The notes beneath the pieces were generated by a model. That model ran no database searches and was not told the origin of the DNA. It saw only the letters and a program-made list of their open reading frames with translations. Shown piece by piece: positions 26,927 through 35,177 of a stretch of DNA of 64,000 bases (positions are counted from its first letter, which is position 1; each line of letters starts with the position of its first letter). This DNA comes from Angelakisella sp. (GTDB lineage Bacteria > Bacillota > Clostridia > Oscillospirales > Ruminococcaceae): contig JAHHTQ010000001.1 of the NCBI GenBank assembly GCA_020024555.1, positions 124,001-188,000 on the forward strand, given 5' to 3'. A program made the translations under genes and the position numbers.

Positions 26927-28147
26927 ATGAACAACATTTTTGAAGAATTGCAAAGACGTGGCTTTATTGCCCAAATGACACACGAAGAAAAAATTAAAAA
27001 CAAACTAAACCATGAAAAAACAGTATTCTATATTGGCTTTGATGCAACAGCGGACAGCTTGCACGTAGGACATTTCTTGCAACTGGTTGTAATTAACCAT
27101 ATGATAAAAGCCGGACACACACCTATTTTGCTATTGGGTACAGGCACAACAATGGTAGGCGATCCAACAGGTAAAACAGATATGCGTAAAATGTTGACAC
27201 CGGAAGAAATAAATTACAATGCGGATAGATTTTTGGAGCAGATGGGAAGACTTGTTCCACTTGATAAATGTATAGTTGCGCGCAATGGTGATTGGCTGAT
27301 GAATATGAACTATATTGAACTTTTGCGTGATGTCGGTGTACACTTTACGGTAAACCGTATGCTTACAGCCGAGTGTTTTAAATCCCGTTATGAAAGAGGA
27401 CTTTCATTTATAGAATTTAACTATATGATAATGCAAAGTTACGATTTTCTAAAACTGTTCACAGAGTATAACTGTACTTTGGAGCTTGGCGGAGATGACC
27501 AATGGTCAAACATTATCGGTGGTGTGGAACTCGTCAGACGTGTTAAAGGTGAAGAAGTTTGCGGTATGACATTTAAACTTCTTACAACAAAAGAAGGTAA
27601 GAAAATGGGTAAAACAGAGGGTGGAGCTGTTTGGCTTGATGCAAACAAATACTCACCGTACAATTTCTTCCAATATTGGAGAAATGTATCTGATGATGAT
27701 GTTATCAACTGTCTAAAACTATTGACGTTTTTACCTATTGAAGAAATAGAAGCTATGGAAAAATGGCAGGGCAGTGAACTAAACAAAGCAAAAGAAATAC
27801 TTGCTTACGAGGTTACAAAATTTGTACATGGGGAAGAAGAAGCAGATAAAGCAATGGCAAGCGCGAAAGCTGTATTTGCAGATGGTTCGCATGATGAAAA
27901 TATGCCAACGACAGAACTTACAGACGCAGACTTCACAGAAGATAAAATAGGTCTGTTGGATTTGCTTGTAAAAACAAAATTGTTACCGTCAAAAGGTGAG
28001 GCAAGAAGACTTGTTCAACAAGGCGGAGTTACTCTTAATGATGAAAAGGTGACAGAACCTACAATGTTTGTTGATAGGGATACGGTTAAAAATACTTTGA
28101 TAATTAAAAAAGGTAAAAAAGTATTCCATAAAGTTGTATTGATATAA
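26927..28147 (+). CDS. tyrS: Tyrosyl-tRNA synthetase
   Basis: A 406-residue class I synthetase charging tRNA-Tyr. It shows FYIGFDATADSLHVGHF with the HIGH-type HVGH motif, the Tyr-binding region MQSYDFLKL, GGDDQWSNI, the KMSKS-type loop KMGKTEGG, and a C-terminal S4 RNA-binding domain (SKGEARRLVQQGGVTLN). AAAGGAG before ATG 26927 fits. Expression is controlled by the T-box leader directly upstream, whose terminator lies about 60 bases before the start. Confidence 0.97.
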   Translation: MNNIFEELQRRGFIAQMTHEEKIKNKLNHEKTVFYIGFDATADSLHVGHFLQLVVINHMIKAGHTPILLLGTGTTMVGDPTGKTDMRKMLTPEEINYNADRFLEQMGRLVPLDKCIVARNGDWLMNMNYIELLRDVGVHFTVNRMLTAECFKSRYERGLSFIEFNYMIMQSYDFLKLFTEYNCTLELGGDDQWSNIIGGVELVRRVKGEEVCGMTFKLLTTKEGKKMGKTEGGAVWLDANKYSPYNFFQYWRNVSDDDVINCLKLLTFLPIEEIEAMEKWQGSELNKAKEILAYEVTKFVHGEEEADKAMASAKAVFADGSHDENMPTTELTDADFTEDKIGLLDLLVKTKLLPSKGEARRLVQQGGVTLNDEKVTEPTMFVDRDTVKNTLIIKKGKKVFHKVVLI

Positions 28148-28229
28148 CAATAAAAAGTAGATATATTTTACGTAGTGTAAAAAGTTTTTTGTTTTTTTGT
28201 CGAATATATATGAAAACTATGTTTATTGT

Positions 28230-28258
28230 TTGACAATATAAAATTTTTAGTGTATACT
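28230..28258 (+). promoter_or_regulatory. Promoter of the candidate orphan small RNA
   Basis: TTGACA at 28230-28235 and TATACT at 28253-28258 with exactly 17 bases between, 83 bases after the tyrS stop. No plus-strand gene follows; the next gene is convergent. Confidence 0.6.
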
Positions 28259-28264
28259 TTTTAA

Positions 28265-28376
28265 TACTACGATAAAGGTATTAATGTCAGTGCAAAATTA
28301 AATTTAATTTACATTATTGCAATAAACCAACTGACATTATTATACTGGGATTGAACTTTTTTGTTCAGTCCCTTTT
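28265..28376 (+). ncRNA. Candidate intergenic small RNA
   Basis: About 110 bases between a good promoter and an intrinsic terminator contain no ORF longer than five codons. The predicted transcript has a 10-bp closing stem, TAATGTCAGT (28282-28291) against ACTGACATTA (28330-28339), enclosing a second stem (GCAA against TTGC) with an AT palindrome. A terminator (GGGATTGAAC against GTTCAGTCCC, 28347-28372) with TTTT follows. No known RNA family was recognised. It could instead be the 3' part of the tyrS transcript. Confidence 0.5.
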
Positions 28377-28393
28377 ACATTTTATATACTAAT

Positions 28394-28435
28394 AAAAAAA
28401 ACGCCGAATTGTTGTAATAAACATTGGCGTTTTTT
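28394..28435. terminator. Bidirectional terminator between the candidate small RNA and tsaD
   Basis: AAAAACGCC-AAT pairs with ATT-GGCGTTTTT around a loop of about 14 bases. T runs occur on the 3' side in both orientations, so it ends the minus-strand polA-tsaD transcript and catches readthrough from the other side. Confidence 0.75.
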
Positions 28436-28448
28436 GTTGTACTGTATT

Positions 28449-29459
28449 TTAAAAATGGGCATCTATTTCCATATATGGCTTTCCGTTTAAAGCCATATTC
28501 GCAAAATTTCCTTCCAAATACTCATAGTACCCTTGTGAACCTATCATAGCGGCATTGTCACCACAAAGTTTAAGGTCAGGCATATATAATTTGATATTGT
28601 TCTTTTGACATTCTTGTGTGGCTTTACGACGTAGCCAACTGTTTGCCGATACACCGCCCGCTATCGCAAGTGAAGTGTAGTTTAAATCTTTAATAGCTTT
28701 TTCTGTTCTGTCCCATAATATATCTGCAACTTTGCTGCAAAAAGATGCGGCCATATCTTCGCGTACGATAGCAATACCTTTTTGTTCGGCATTGTGTACG
28801 GTATTTATTACAGCAGTTTTTAATCCGGAAAAACTGAAATCATACTTTCCTTCCGTATGTGGTGTAGGTAGGGGATAGGTGTTTGGGTTTCCTGTCTGCG
28901 ATAATTTATCGAGTAGTACTCCGCCGGGATATGTAAGACCGACAGAGCGAGCCGCTTTGTCAAAAGCCTCGCCTGCGGCGTCGTCACGTGTTCTGCCTAC
29001 TACCCTGAAACGTGTATAGTCCAAAACTTCTACAATGTGACTGTGTCCGCCCGAAACAACCAAACAAAGAAACGGTGGTTTCAATTCAGCATTTGTTATA
29101 TAGTTCGACGCTATATGTCCACGAATATGATGAACCGGAATAAGTGGTTTTTCAAGTGACATCGCAAGACCTTTGGCAAAATTTACACCAACAAGAACAG
29201 CGCCTATTAAGCCAGGTGCTGCGGTTACAGCAATAGCATCAATTTCATTTGACTGCATATTGGCATCTAGAAAAGCTTGTTCTACAACAGAAGTAATATT
29301 TTCGATATGTCTGCGAGAGGCGATTTCCGGAACAACACCACCGTATTTTTTATGTTCTTCAATTTGTGTGTTGACAACAGATGATATAATTTTACGGCCA
29401 TCTTCTACAATAGCCGCCGCTGTTTCATCACAAGAAGTTTCAATAGCTAAGATTTTCAT
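28449..29459 (-). CDS. tsaD: tRNA N6-threonylcarbamoyladenosine transferase TsaD
   Basis: A 336-residue ASKHA-fold enzyme with ILAIETSCDETAAAIV at the N-terminus, the metal-binding HHIRGH motif, the CLVVSGGHSHIVEV block and AIAGGVSANSWLR. TsaD transfers the threonylcarbamoyl group to A37 of ANN-decoding tRNAs together with TsaB and TsaE. Those partners are not in this window, although tsaB and tsaE often sit beside rimI and tsaD. GGGAG nine bases before ATG 29459 overlaps the end of the upstream HAD gene, so translation is coupled. Confidence 0.97.
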   Translation of the reverse strand: MKILAIETSCDETAAAIVEDGRKIISSVVNTQIEEHKKYGGVVPEIASRRHIENITSVVEQAFLDANMQSNEIDAIAVTAAPGLIGAVLVGVNFAKGLAMSLEKPLIPVHHIRGHIASNYITNAELKPPFLCLVVSGGHSHIVEVLDYTRFRVVGRTRDDAAGEAFDKAARSVGLTYPGGVLLDKLSQTGNPNTYPLPTPHTEGKYDFSFSGLKTAVINTVHNAEQKGIAIVREDMAASFCSKVADILWDRTEKAIKDLNYTSLAIAGGVSANSWLRRKATQECQKNNIKLYMPDLKLCGDNAAMIGSQGYYEYLEGNFANMALNGKPYMEIDAHF

Positions 29460-29463
29460 TAAA

Positions 29464-30132
29464 TCATTCTCCCATATTTAGTTCTTTAATTTTGTCAATA
29501 ACGTCTAACAAAGACTCAGCATTTAAATCTACTTTTTCATTTAGTTCTTCATTAATTTTAAGCAAATCTTCTATAAATACAGTATAAACACCTGCGCTCA
29601 AACAAGAGCGAATACCGTTTAATGAGTCCTCAATGCCTATACAATCCTTTGGTTCAAGTCCCAATGAATTTGCAGCCAAAATAAATATATCAGGTGCAGG
29701 TTTTCCGTTTTGCACCATATCTCCGGTAATTATTTCATCAAAGTAATCAAGTATTTTGCCGTGTTTTAATGTATGTTCGGCATTTTTTCTGACAGTAGAT
29801 GTGGCAACTGCTGTTTTGATGTTGTTTTCTTTAAGATAATTGAGCAGTTCCAAAGCGCCTTTTTTTAATTTAACACCTTCATTTTCTTTTATTAAAGTAT
29901 AATTATTCAGTACGCTGTCATAAAATCTATCGTAATCTATTTCATCTTTGTAAATATCCAAAACTATTTTTTTGAAATTTTGTGTAGATACGCCACGTAC
30001 TCTGTTTAATACATCGTCTCTGCACTCCAAATTTTGTTCTTGAAACGCAAGAGCTATGCTTCTGCTGAATACTGTCTCGGTATCTGTAAGAGTACCGTCC
30101 ATATCAAATAAAACACCTTTAATTTTGTACAT
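29464..30132 (-). CDS. HAD superfamily phosphatase/phosphomutase-like protein
   Basis: A 222-residue HAD hydrolase with a four-helix cap. Motif I is LFDMDGTLTDTE (nucleophile Asp at residue 10), motif II is VATSTVRKN, and motifs III-IV are GKPAPDIFILAA and GIEDSLNGIRS. The layout matches the beta-phosphoglucomutase/phosphoglycolate phosphatase branch; the substrate cannot be read from sequence. It lies between rimI and tsaD with gaps of 30 and 4 bases and is likely cotranscribed. Confidence 0.88.
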   Translation of the reverse strand: MYKIKGVLFDMDGTLTDTETVFSRSIALAFQEQNLECRDDVLNRVRGVSTQNFKKIVLDIYKDEIDYDRFYDSVLNNYTLIKENEGVKLKKGALELLNYLKENNIKTAVATSTVRKNAEHTLKHGKILDYFDEIITGDMVQNGKPAPDIFILAANSLGLEPKDCIGIEDSLNGIRSCLSAGVYTVFIEDLLKINEELNEKVDLNAESLLDVIDKIKELNMGE

Positions 30133-30162
30133 ACTATTTTTCCTTTTCTTCCATAAAATTTA

Positions 30163-30606
30163 TTATTTAAAATATTTTGTCATTATTATAGCGTTTTCGG
30201 TAGGAAAACTATAAAAATTTTTTCTTAATCCGACATTTCTAAAATCATATAAATTATATAAATTTATTGCATTTGTATTACTTTCACGAACTTCCAAAGA
30301 AATAAAAGAAAGTTCTTTGTTTTCAGATATAAAAATAAGTTCATTAATTAACGCTTTGGCAATACCTATTCTGCGATAATGGGGAAGTACGGCAATGTTT
30401 GTAATATACCCCTCATCAAGAACTGTCTGCAATCCAACATATCCCAAAACAGTATTATTTTCAAGGTATACAAGCAATGTAGATGTGTTCTTTTTAATTT
30501 CATCTGTAAGCGATTTTTCGCTCCATGGTTCACTAAAACAAGTTTTTTCTATTTCTGCCAATTGTTTAATATATTCTGTGTCTGTGGCTTTTAGTGTATA
30601 TATCAT
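30163..30606 (-). CDS. rimI: Ribosomal protein S18 alanine N-acetyltransferase RimI
   Basis: A 147-residue GNAT acetyltransferase with EKTCFSEPWSEKSL near the N-terminus, the acetyl-CoA-binding region VLPHYRRIGIAKALI, and LEVRESNTNAINLYNLYDF, all typical of RimI. It acetylates the N-terminal alanine of ribosomal protein S18. The start lies four bases after the polA stop, so polA-rimI-HAD-tsaD forms one minus-strand operon. Confidence 0.88.
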   Translation of the reverse strand: MIYTLKATDTEYIKQLAEIEKTCFSEPWSEKSLTDEIKKNTSTLLVYLENNTVLGYVGLQTVLDEGYITNIAVLPHYRRIGIAKALINELIFISENKELSFISLEVRESNTNAINLYNLYDFRNVGLRKNFYSFPTENAIIMTKYFK

Positions 30607-30610
30607 TTAT

Positions 30611-33169
30611 TTAATGCGCCTTTCCCCAGTTTTCACCAACATTTATATCCGCAATCATCGGCACGGAGAATTTAACAGCATTTTCCATAGCGTTTTTAAC
30701 AATAGATTTTACCTGTTCAACATCTTTTTCTTTTGCTTCGATTATAAGTTCGTCATGAACCTGTAAAATTAATCTTGCGTCAAGACCGACATTTTTAAGT
30801 TCTCTGTAAACATTAATCATTGCAATTTTGATTATATCGGCAGCAGTTCCCTGAATAGGCATATTTTTCGCCACTCGTTCGCCAAAACTACGTAAATTGT
30901 GATTACTGCTCTTTAATTCCGGTAGATATCTGCGTCTTCCGAAATATGTTGTAACGTATCCATTTTCTTTTGCTGTCATCACGGTATTATCAAGATAGTT
31001 TTTTACGCCCTCATAAGTTTTCAGATAATTTTTAATATAGCCGTCAGCTTCGCTAACAGTTACACCGATATCTTTTGACAGTGAAAATGCGCTTATACCG
31101 TATACTATACCGAAGTTTACAGCTTTTGCCCTACTACGCATTTGCGGCGTAATAAAGAGCGGAGGTAAATCAAAAACCTGTGACGCTGTATTTGTGTGTA
31201 TATCCTCTCCGCTTAGGAAAGCGTCTGTCATATTTTTGTCATTTGCCAGAGAGGCAAGCACACGAAGTTCAATTTGAGAATAGTCCGCATCAATAAGTGT
31301 GTAATTATCATTTGCGACAAAGAATGTTCTCATTTTTGCCCCAGCCTCTGACCTTATCGGTATGTTTTGCAGATTTGGTTCAGTGGAGCTTATTCTGCCT
31401 GTACGTGTTTCGGTTTGATTAAACGAAGTGTGGATAATATCATTATCATCTGCTACTTTCAGTAGTCCGTCAACATACGTTGTTTTAAGTTTGTTGTATT
31501 TACGATATTCCAGTATTTTTGGAATAATCGCATGATGCGGAATAAGTTCTTCCAAGATTTCCGCATTTGTGGAATATCCTGTCTTTGTCTTTTTCGCGCC
31601 GGGAAGCTGCAGTTCGTCAAATAACACAACAGACATTTGTTTCGGCGAGTTAATGTTAAATTCGTGTCCTGCCAGTTCATATATTTCTTCTTCTAAATTT
31701 TTAATTATAATATTAATTTCGTCACCGTAATTTTTTAACGCAATGGTATCAATCTTAAATCCATAAATTTCCATAGATGCCAAAACCTCTGCAAGAGGAA
31801 GCTCTATATTATAATATAAATTATCCTGCTTATTATTTGCTATGGATTTCTTTAAAAACTGATACAAATTCATCATTGAACAAGCATTATTTACTATAAT
31901 ACCGTCTTCGGTGATACTATTATAATTTATTCCATATTCTCCGCAAAGTTTTGGTACGGTATATTCAACTGAATCGGGACTTAGGATATATCCTGCAAGG
32001 GAAATATCGAAAGCAATATTTTGCGGTTCAATATTATTTTTTATGCAGTATCTGTAAATAGGTTTTGTTTCTGTACAAATTTTATCAATTTTACTTTCAA
32101 ACAGCGAATTTATATCATTACTGTCTGTTAAAATCATATATAATCCATTGTCATTTGAAACGGCAATATTTATTATATCATCATTTTTACAAATCAATGA
32201 GACAAAGAGACATTTACTGTTTTCCAGTATTTTATTGAATTTTTCTGCGGGTTTAAATTCAATTTTTACTTCTTCTTGTATTTCTGCTGTTTCAATAGGC
32301 AAATTATCGGGAATATTAAGTCCATAGCGTTTAATAAGCGAATGAAGTTCTAGTTTTGAAAATATTTGATATAATTTGTCATTGTCAAGCGGTTTGTTTT
32401 GTGTTATTGTATCAAAATCATTTAACGGAACATTGCAATCAATAGTACCGAGTTTGTGGCTAAGTTCAGCCATTTCCTTTCCTTCAATAAGTTTTTTGCG
32501 TATTGAAGGCGTGGTTTCAACATTATCTATGTTACTGTAAATTTGATTAATACTACCATATTTTTTTATTAATGAAAAAGCAGTTTTTTCTCCGATTCCT
32601 TTTACACCCGGAATATTATCAGATGAGTCTCCCATAAGCGCTTTTGTTTCTATAAGCTGTAAAGGGGAAATATCATATTTTTGCATAACGGTTTCCGGTG
32701 TCATTTCCAAATAGTCGGTGTTGGTAGCAAGCATTACAGTAGTATGCTCATTTACAAGTTGCAGAGAGTCCCTGTCACCTGTTATCAAAAATGTATCACC
32801 GTTATTTTTTGCGCACATCTGTGACAATGTGCCTAAAATATCATCAGCTTCGTAGCCCTCCATAGTCACTATCGGGTATCCCATTAATGTGATAATTTCT
32901 TTTATATACGGTAATTGTGAGGCAAGTTCCTCAGGCATACCTTTTCGTTGCGCTTTATATTCAGTATACATTTTATGCCTAAACGTAGGGTGTTTTAAAT
33001 CAAATGCAAATACTGTTCTGTCCGGCTTAATATCGTCTGTCAATTTTTTTATAATATTAAAAAAACCATATATTGCATTTGTATACTGTCCATTTTTTGT
33101 AGTTAATATCTTAATTCCGTAAAAGGCTCGGTTTAATATACTGTTAGAATCTACAACACAGAGTTTCAT
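30611..33169 (-). CDS. polA: DNA polymerase I
   Basis: An 852-residue family A polymerase. Residues 1-290 form the 5' nuclease (DRTVFAFDLKHPTFRH, EADDILGTL, KGIGEKTAFSLIKKYG). The central 3'-5' exonuclease-like region has lost the catalytic DxE motif: the equivalent stretch reads CLFVSLICKNDD, so proofreading should be absent, as in Bacillus and Thermus Pol I. The polymerase domain carries RTGRISSTEPNLQNIP, DADYSQIELRVLA, VNFGIVYGIS and QVHDELIIEA. It acts in Okazaki-fragment processing and repair. It is the first gene of a four-gene minus-strand operon; AAAGAGG precedes ATG 33169. Confidence 0.97.
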   Translation of the reverse strand: MKLCVVDSNSILNRAFYGIKILTTKNGQYTNAIYGFFNIIKKLTDDIKPDRTVFAFDLKHPTFRHKMYTEYKAQRKGMPEELASQLPYIKEIITLMGYPIVTMEGYEADDILGTLSQMCAKNNGDTFLITGDRDSLQLVNEHTTVMLATNTDYLEMTPETVMQKYDISPLQLIETKALMGDSSDNIPGVKGIGEKTAFSLIKKYGSINQIYSNIDNVETTPSIRKKLIEGKEMAELSHKLGTIDCNVPLNDFDTITQNKPLDNDKLYQIFSKLELHSLIKRYGLNIPDNLPIETAEIQEEVKIEFKPAEKFNKILENSKCLFVSLICKNDDIINIAVSNDNGLYMILTDSNDINSLFESKIDKICTETKPIYRYCIKNNIEPQNIAFDISLAGYILSPDSVEYTVPKLCGEYGINYNSITEDGIIVNNACSMMNLYQFLKKSIANNKQDNLYYNIELPLAEVLASMEIYGFKIDTIALKNYGDEINIIIKNLEEEIYELAGHEFNINSPKQMSVVLFDELQLPGAKKTKTGYSTNAEILEELIPHHAIIPKILEYRKYNKLKTTYVDGLLKVADDNDIIHTSFNQTETRTGRISSTEPNLQNIPIRSEAGAKMRTFFVANDNYTLIDADYSQIELRVLASLANDKNMTDAFLSGEDIHTNTASQVFDLPPLFITPQMRSRAKAVNFGIVYGISAFSLSKDIGVTVSEADGYIKNYLKTYEGVKNYLDNTVMTAKENGYVTTYFGRRRYLPELKSSNHNLRSFGERVAKNMPIQGTAADIIKIAMINVYRELKNVGLDARLILQVHDELIIEAKEKDVEQVKSIVKNAMENAVKFSVPMIADINVGENWGKAH

Positions 33170-33386
33170 TTTTACCTCTTTACCTCCGAAAAATTATTTA
33201 AGTTTATATTATAGCATATTTTATGATATAAAGATAGTGTAGATATTATTGTATCATAAAACTTGTGCTTTGTCATTTTTTGTTGTATAATTTTTATTAT
33301 AGTGCAAAATTTAAGCGTTATACATAAATTGATTATTTCAAATAATATGTTAAATGTATAAAGTGCTGATATGAAAAAATAAGGAA

Positions 33387-34361
33387 GTGTTATATATAAA
33401 AATTGGTAATGTAGAAATTAAAAAGACAGCCGCACTTGCCCCTATGGCCGGAACTGCCGACAGAGCATTCAGAACAATCTGTGAAGAATACGGCGTTGCG
33501 TACACAGTAGGGGAGATGGTAAGCGCAAAAGGGCTGATACAAGGCAGTTTGAAGTCCGGTAAGCTAATGGAGAGAGACTTTGCAAATGTTCCTTTTGCGG
33601 TACAGCTTTTTGGAGCAGATCCATACGATATGGAAAAAGCGGTGGATTATTGTATGGAGTATAAACCCGATATAATAGATATAAATATGGGGTGTCCCGC
33701 ACCAAAAATAGCAGGAAACGGCGGAGGAAGCGCTTTAATGAAAGATATCAAGCTTTCTGAAAAAATTATAAAAGCAGTAAAAAGAGCTTCTCCTGTTCCT
33801 CTAACAGTAAAAATACGCAAAGGTTGGGACGAAAACAGTGTTAATGCTGTCGAGTTTGCCAAAATGTGCGAAAGCGCCGGGGCTGACGCTATAACTATTC
33901 ATGGCAGAACACGCAAGCAGATGTATGCGCCACCTGTTGACTGGGATATTATCAAAGAAGTTAAGAATACAGTAAAAATACCAATAATAGGTAACGGCGA
34001 TGTGGTAACGCCGGAAGATGCAAAAAGAATGTATGAGCATACAAACTGTGATTTAGTTATGATAGGTAGGGGAGCGCTTGGTAGACCGTGGATTTTCTCT
34101 CAGATAGAGCAGTATTTGGCAACCGGTGAATATGATGAAGAACCACGGATAAAAAAACAAATGGAAATAATGAGAAAACAAATTGAGTTAATGGTGCAAA
34201 ATAAGGGAGAAAAAGTCGCATTCAGCGAAGCGCGTAAACACTGCGCATGGTATATCAAAGGTGTAAAAGGCGCTGCAAAATTAAGAGCGTTGTGCGGAAG
34301 TATCAATTCGTTTAATGACATTGACAAATTAGTGGAAAAAATCATCGAACTTGGTGAGTAA
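33387..34361 (+). CDS. dus: tRNA-dihydrouridine synthase (DusB-like)
   Basis: A 324-residue FMN enzyme reducing uridine to dihydrouridine in tRNA. Visible motifs are LAPMAGTADRAFR, DINMGCPAPKIAGNGGGSALM with the catalytic Cys, ITIHGRTRKQMY, and GNGDVVTPEDAKRMYEHTNCD. The start is uncertain. GTG 33387 directly abuts the AAGGAAG site, while ATA 33396 is spaced eight bases from it and gives the N-terminus KIGNVEIKK usual for DusB. The gene stands alone, divergent from polA. Confidence 0.93.
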   Translation: MLYIKIGNVEIKKTAALAPMAGTADRAFRTICEEYGVAYTVGEMVSAKGLIQGSLKSGKLMERDFANVPFAVQLFGADPYDMEKAVDYCMEYKPDIIDINMGCPAPKIAGNGGGSALMKDIKLSEKIIKAVKRASPVPLTVKIRKGWDENSVNAVEFAKMCESAGADAITIHGRTRKQMYAPPVDWDIIKEVKNTVKIPIIGNGDVVTPEDAKRMYEHTNCDLVMIGRGALGRPWIFSQIEQYLATGEYDEEPRIKKQMEIMRKQIELMVQNKGEKVAFSEARKHCAWYIKGVKGAAKLRALCGSINSFNDIDKLVEKIIELGE

Positions 34362-34446
34362 TGTGATATTGTTACATAAAAAAGCAAAATTTTGTATTAT
34401 AATTTATATTATAAACTATAAAAATTTATTTATGGAGGTAAAAGAT

Positions 34447-34980
34447 ATGAATTTAAAAGGAACAAAAACCGAAAAAAACATTAAAGATGCATTGGAAGGG
34501 GAGTCTATTGCGAGAAATAAGTATACTTATTTTGCCGAAAAAGCACGCGAAGAAGGTTTGGAAGAAGTAGCGGCGCTATATGAACGTATGGCAAGAAACG
34601 AAAGTCAACACGCAAAAATATGGTACAGATATCTATACGGAAGTATAAAAGACACAATGTCAAATCTATCTGATTCAGCTTTGAGCGAAGGTTTTGAGTA
34701 TCAAAATATGTATCCTTCTTTTGCGAAAACAGCACGTGAAGAAGGTTTGGAAGAAATTGCGCAAATGTTTGAAAAAATAGCTGATATTGAAAATAATCAC
34801 GAGCTTACATTTATGAAAGCAATGTCAAGTCTTGCTGAAAAAAGTACTGATTTTGAGCCTGAACAAGACGAAAACACAAAAAAATATAGCTATCGCTGTG
34901 TATTTTGCGGAGATGTTTCGGAAGAACCGAAAGACGTTTGTCCTGTTTGCAAAGCCATAGGGGCTTACCAACATATCTGA
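34447..34980 (+). CDS. rbr: Rubrerythrin
   Basis: A 177-residue non-haem iron protein with a ferritin-like diiron domain (EGESIARNKY, ERMARNESQHAKIW, EKIADIENNHELTF) and a C-terminal rubredoxin-like site (YRCVFCG, CPVCKAIGAY). Rubrerythrins reduce hydrogen peroxide in anaerobes. GGAGG eight bases before ATG 34447 sets the start. It is monocistronic, 85 bases after the dus gene. Peroxide control by a PerR-type Fur protein would be expected, but I see no clear operator here. Confidence 0.95.
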   Translation: MNLKGTKTEKNIKDALEGESIARNKYTYFAEKAREEGLEEVAALYERMARNESQHAKIWYRYLYGSIKDTMSNLSDSALSEGFEYQNMYPSFAKTAREEGLEEIAQMFEKIADIENNHELTFMKAMSSLAEKSTDFEPEQDENTKKYSYRCVFCGDVSEEPKDVCPVCKAIGAYQHI

Positions 34981-35088
34981 TAAGTTATATAGTATAATTT
35001 TATTGTGATATTGCACAAAAGTACACACCGATATTACGACAAAATATTGATGTTCAAACTTTTTTGTATAATTATTAACAATTTGATA

Positions 35089-35116
35089 TTGCATTTATAT
35101 TTTTTTATTGTATAAT
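35089..35116 (+). promoter_or_regulatory. Promoter of pckA
   Basis: TTGCAT at 35089-35094 and TATAAT at 35111-35116 with a 16-base spacer, about 60 bases before the ATG. Confidence 0.55.
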
Positions 35117-35177
35117 TAATTATGTCGAAGTAAGTTAATTTCGTAAATCAATAATTAAATCAGGGGGATGTTAGGAT

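Noticed and set aside
30395..30766. 123-codon plus-strand ORF over rimI and the polA end
   Set aside because: It is antisense to two well-recognised genes and has no ribosome binding site.
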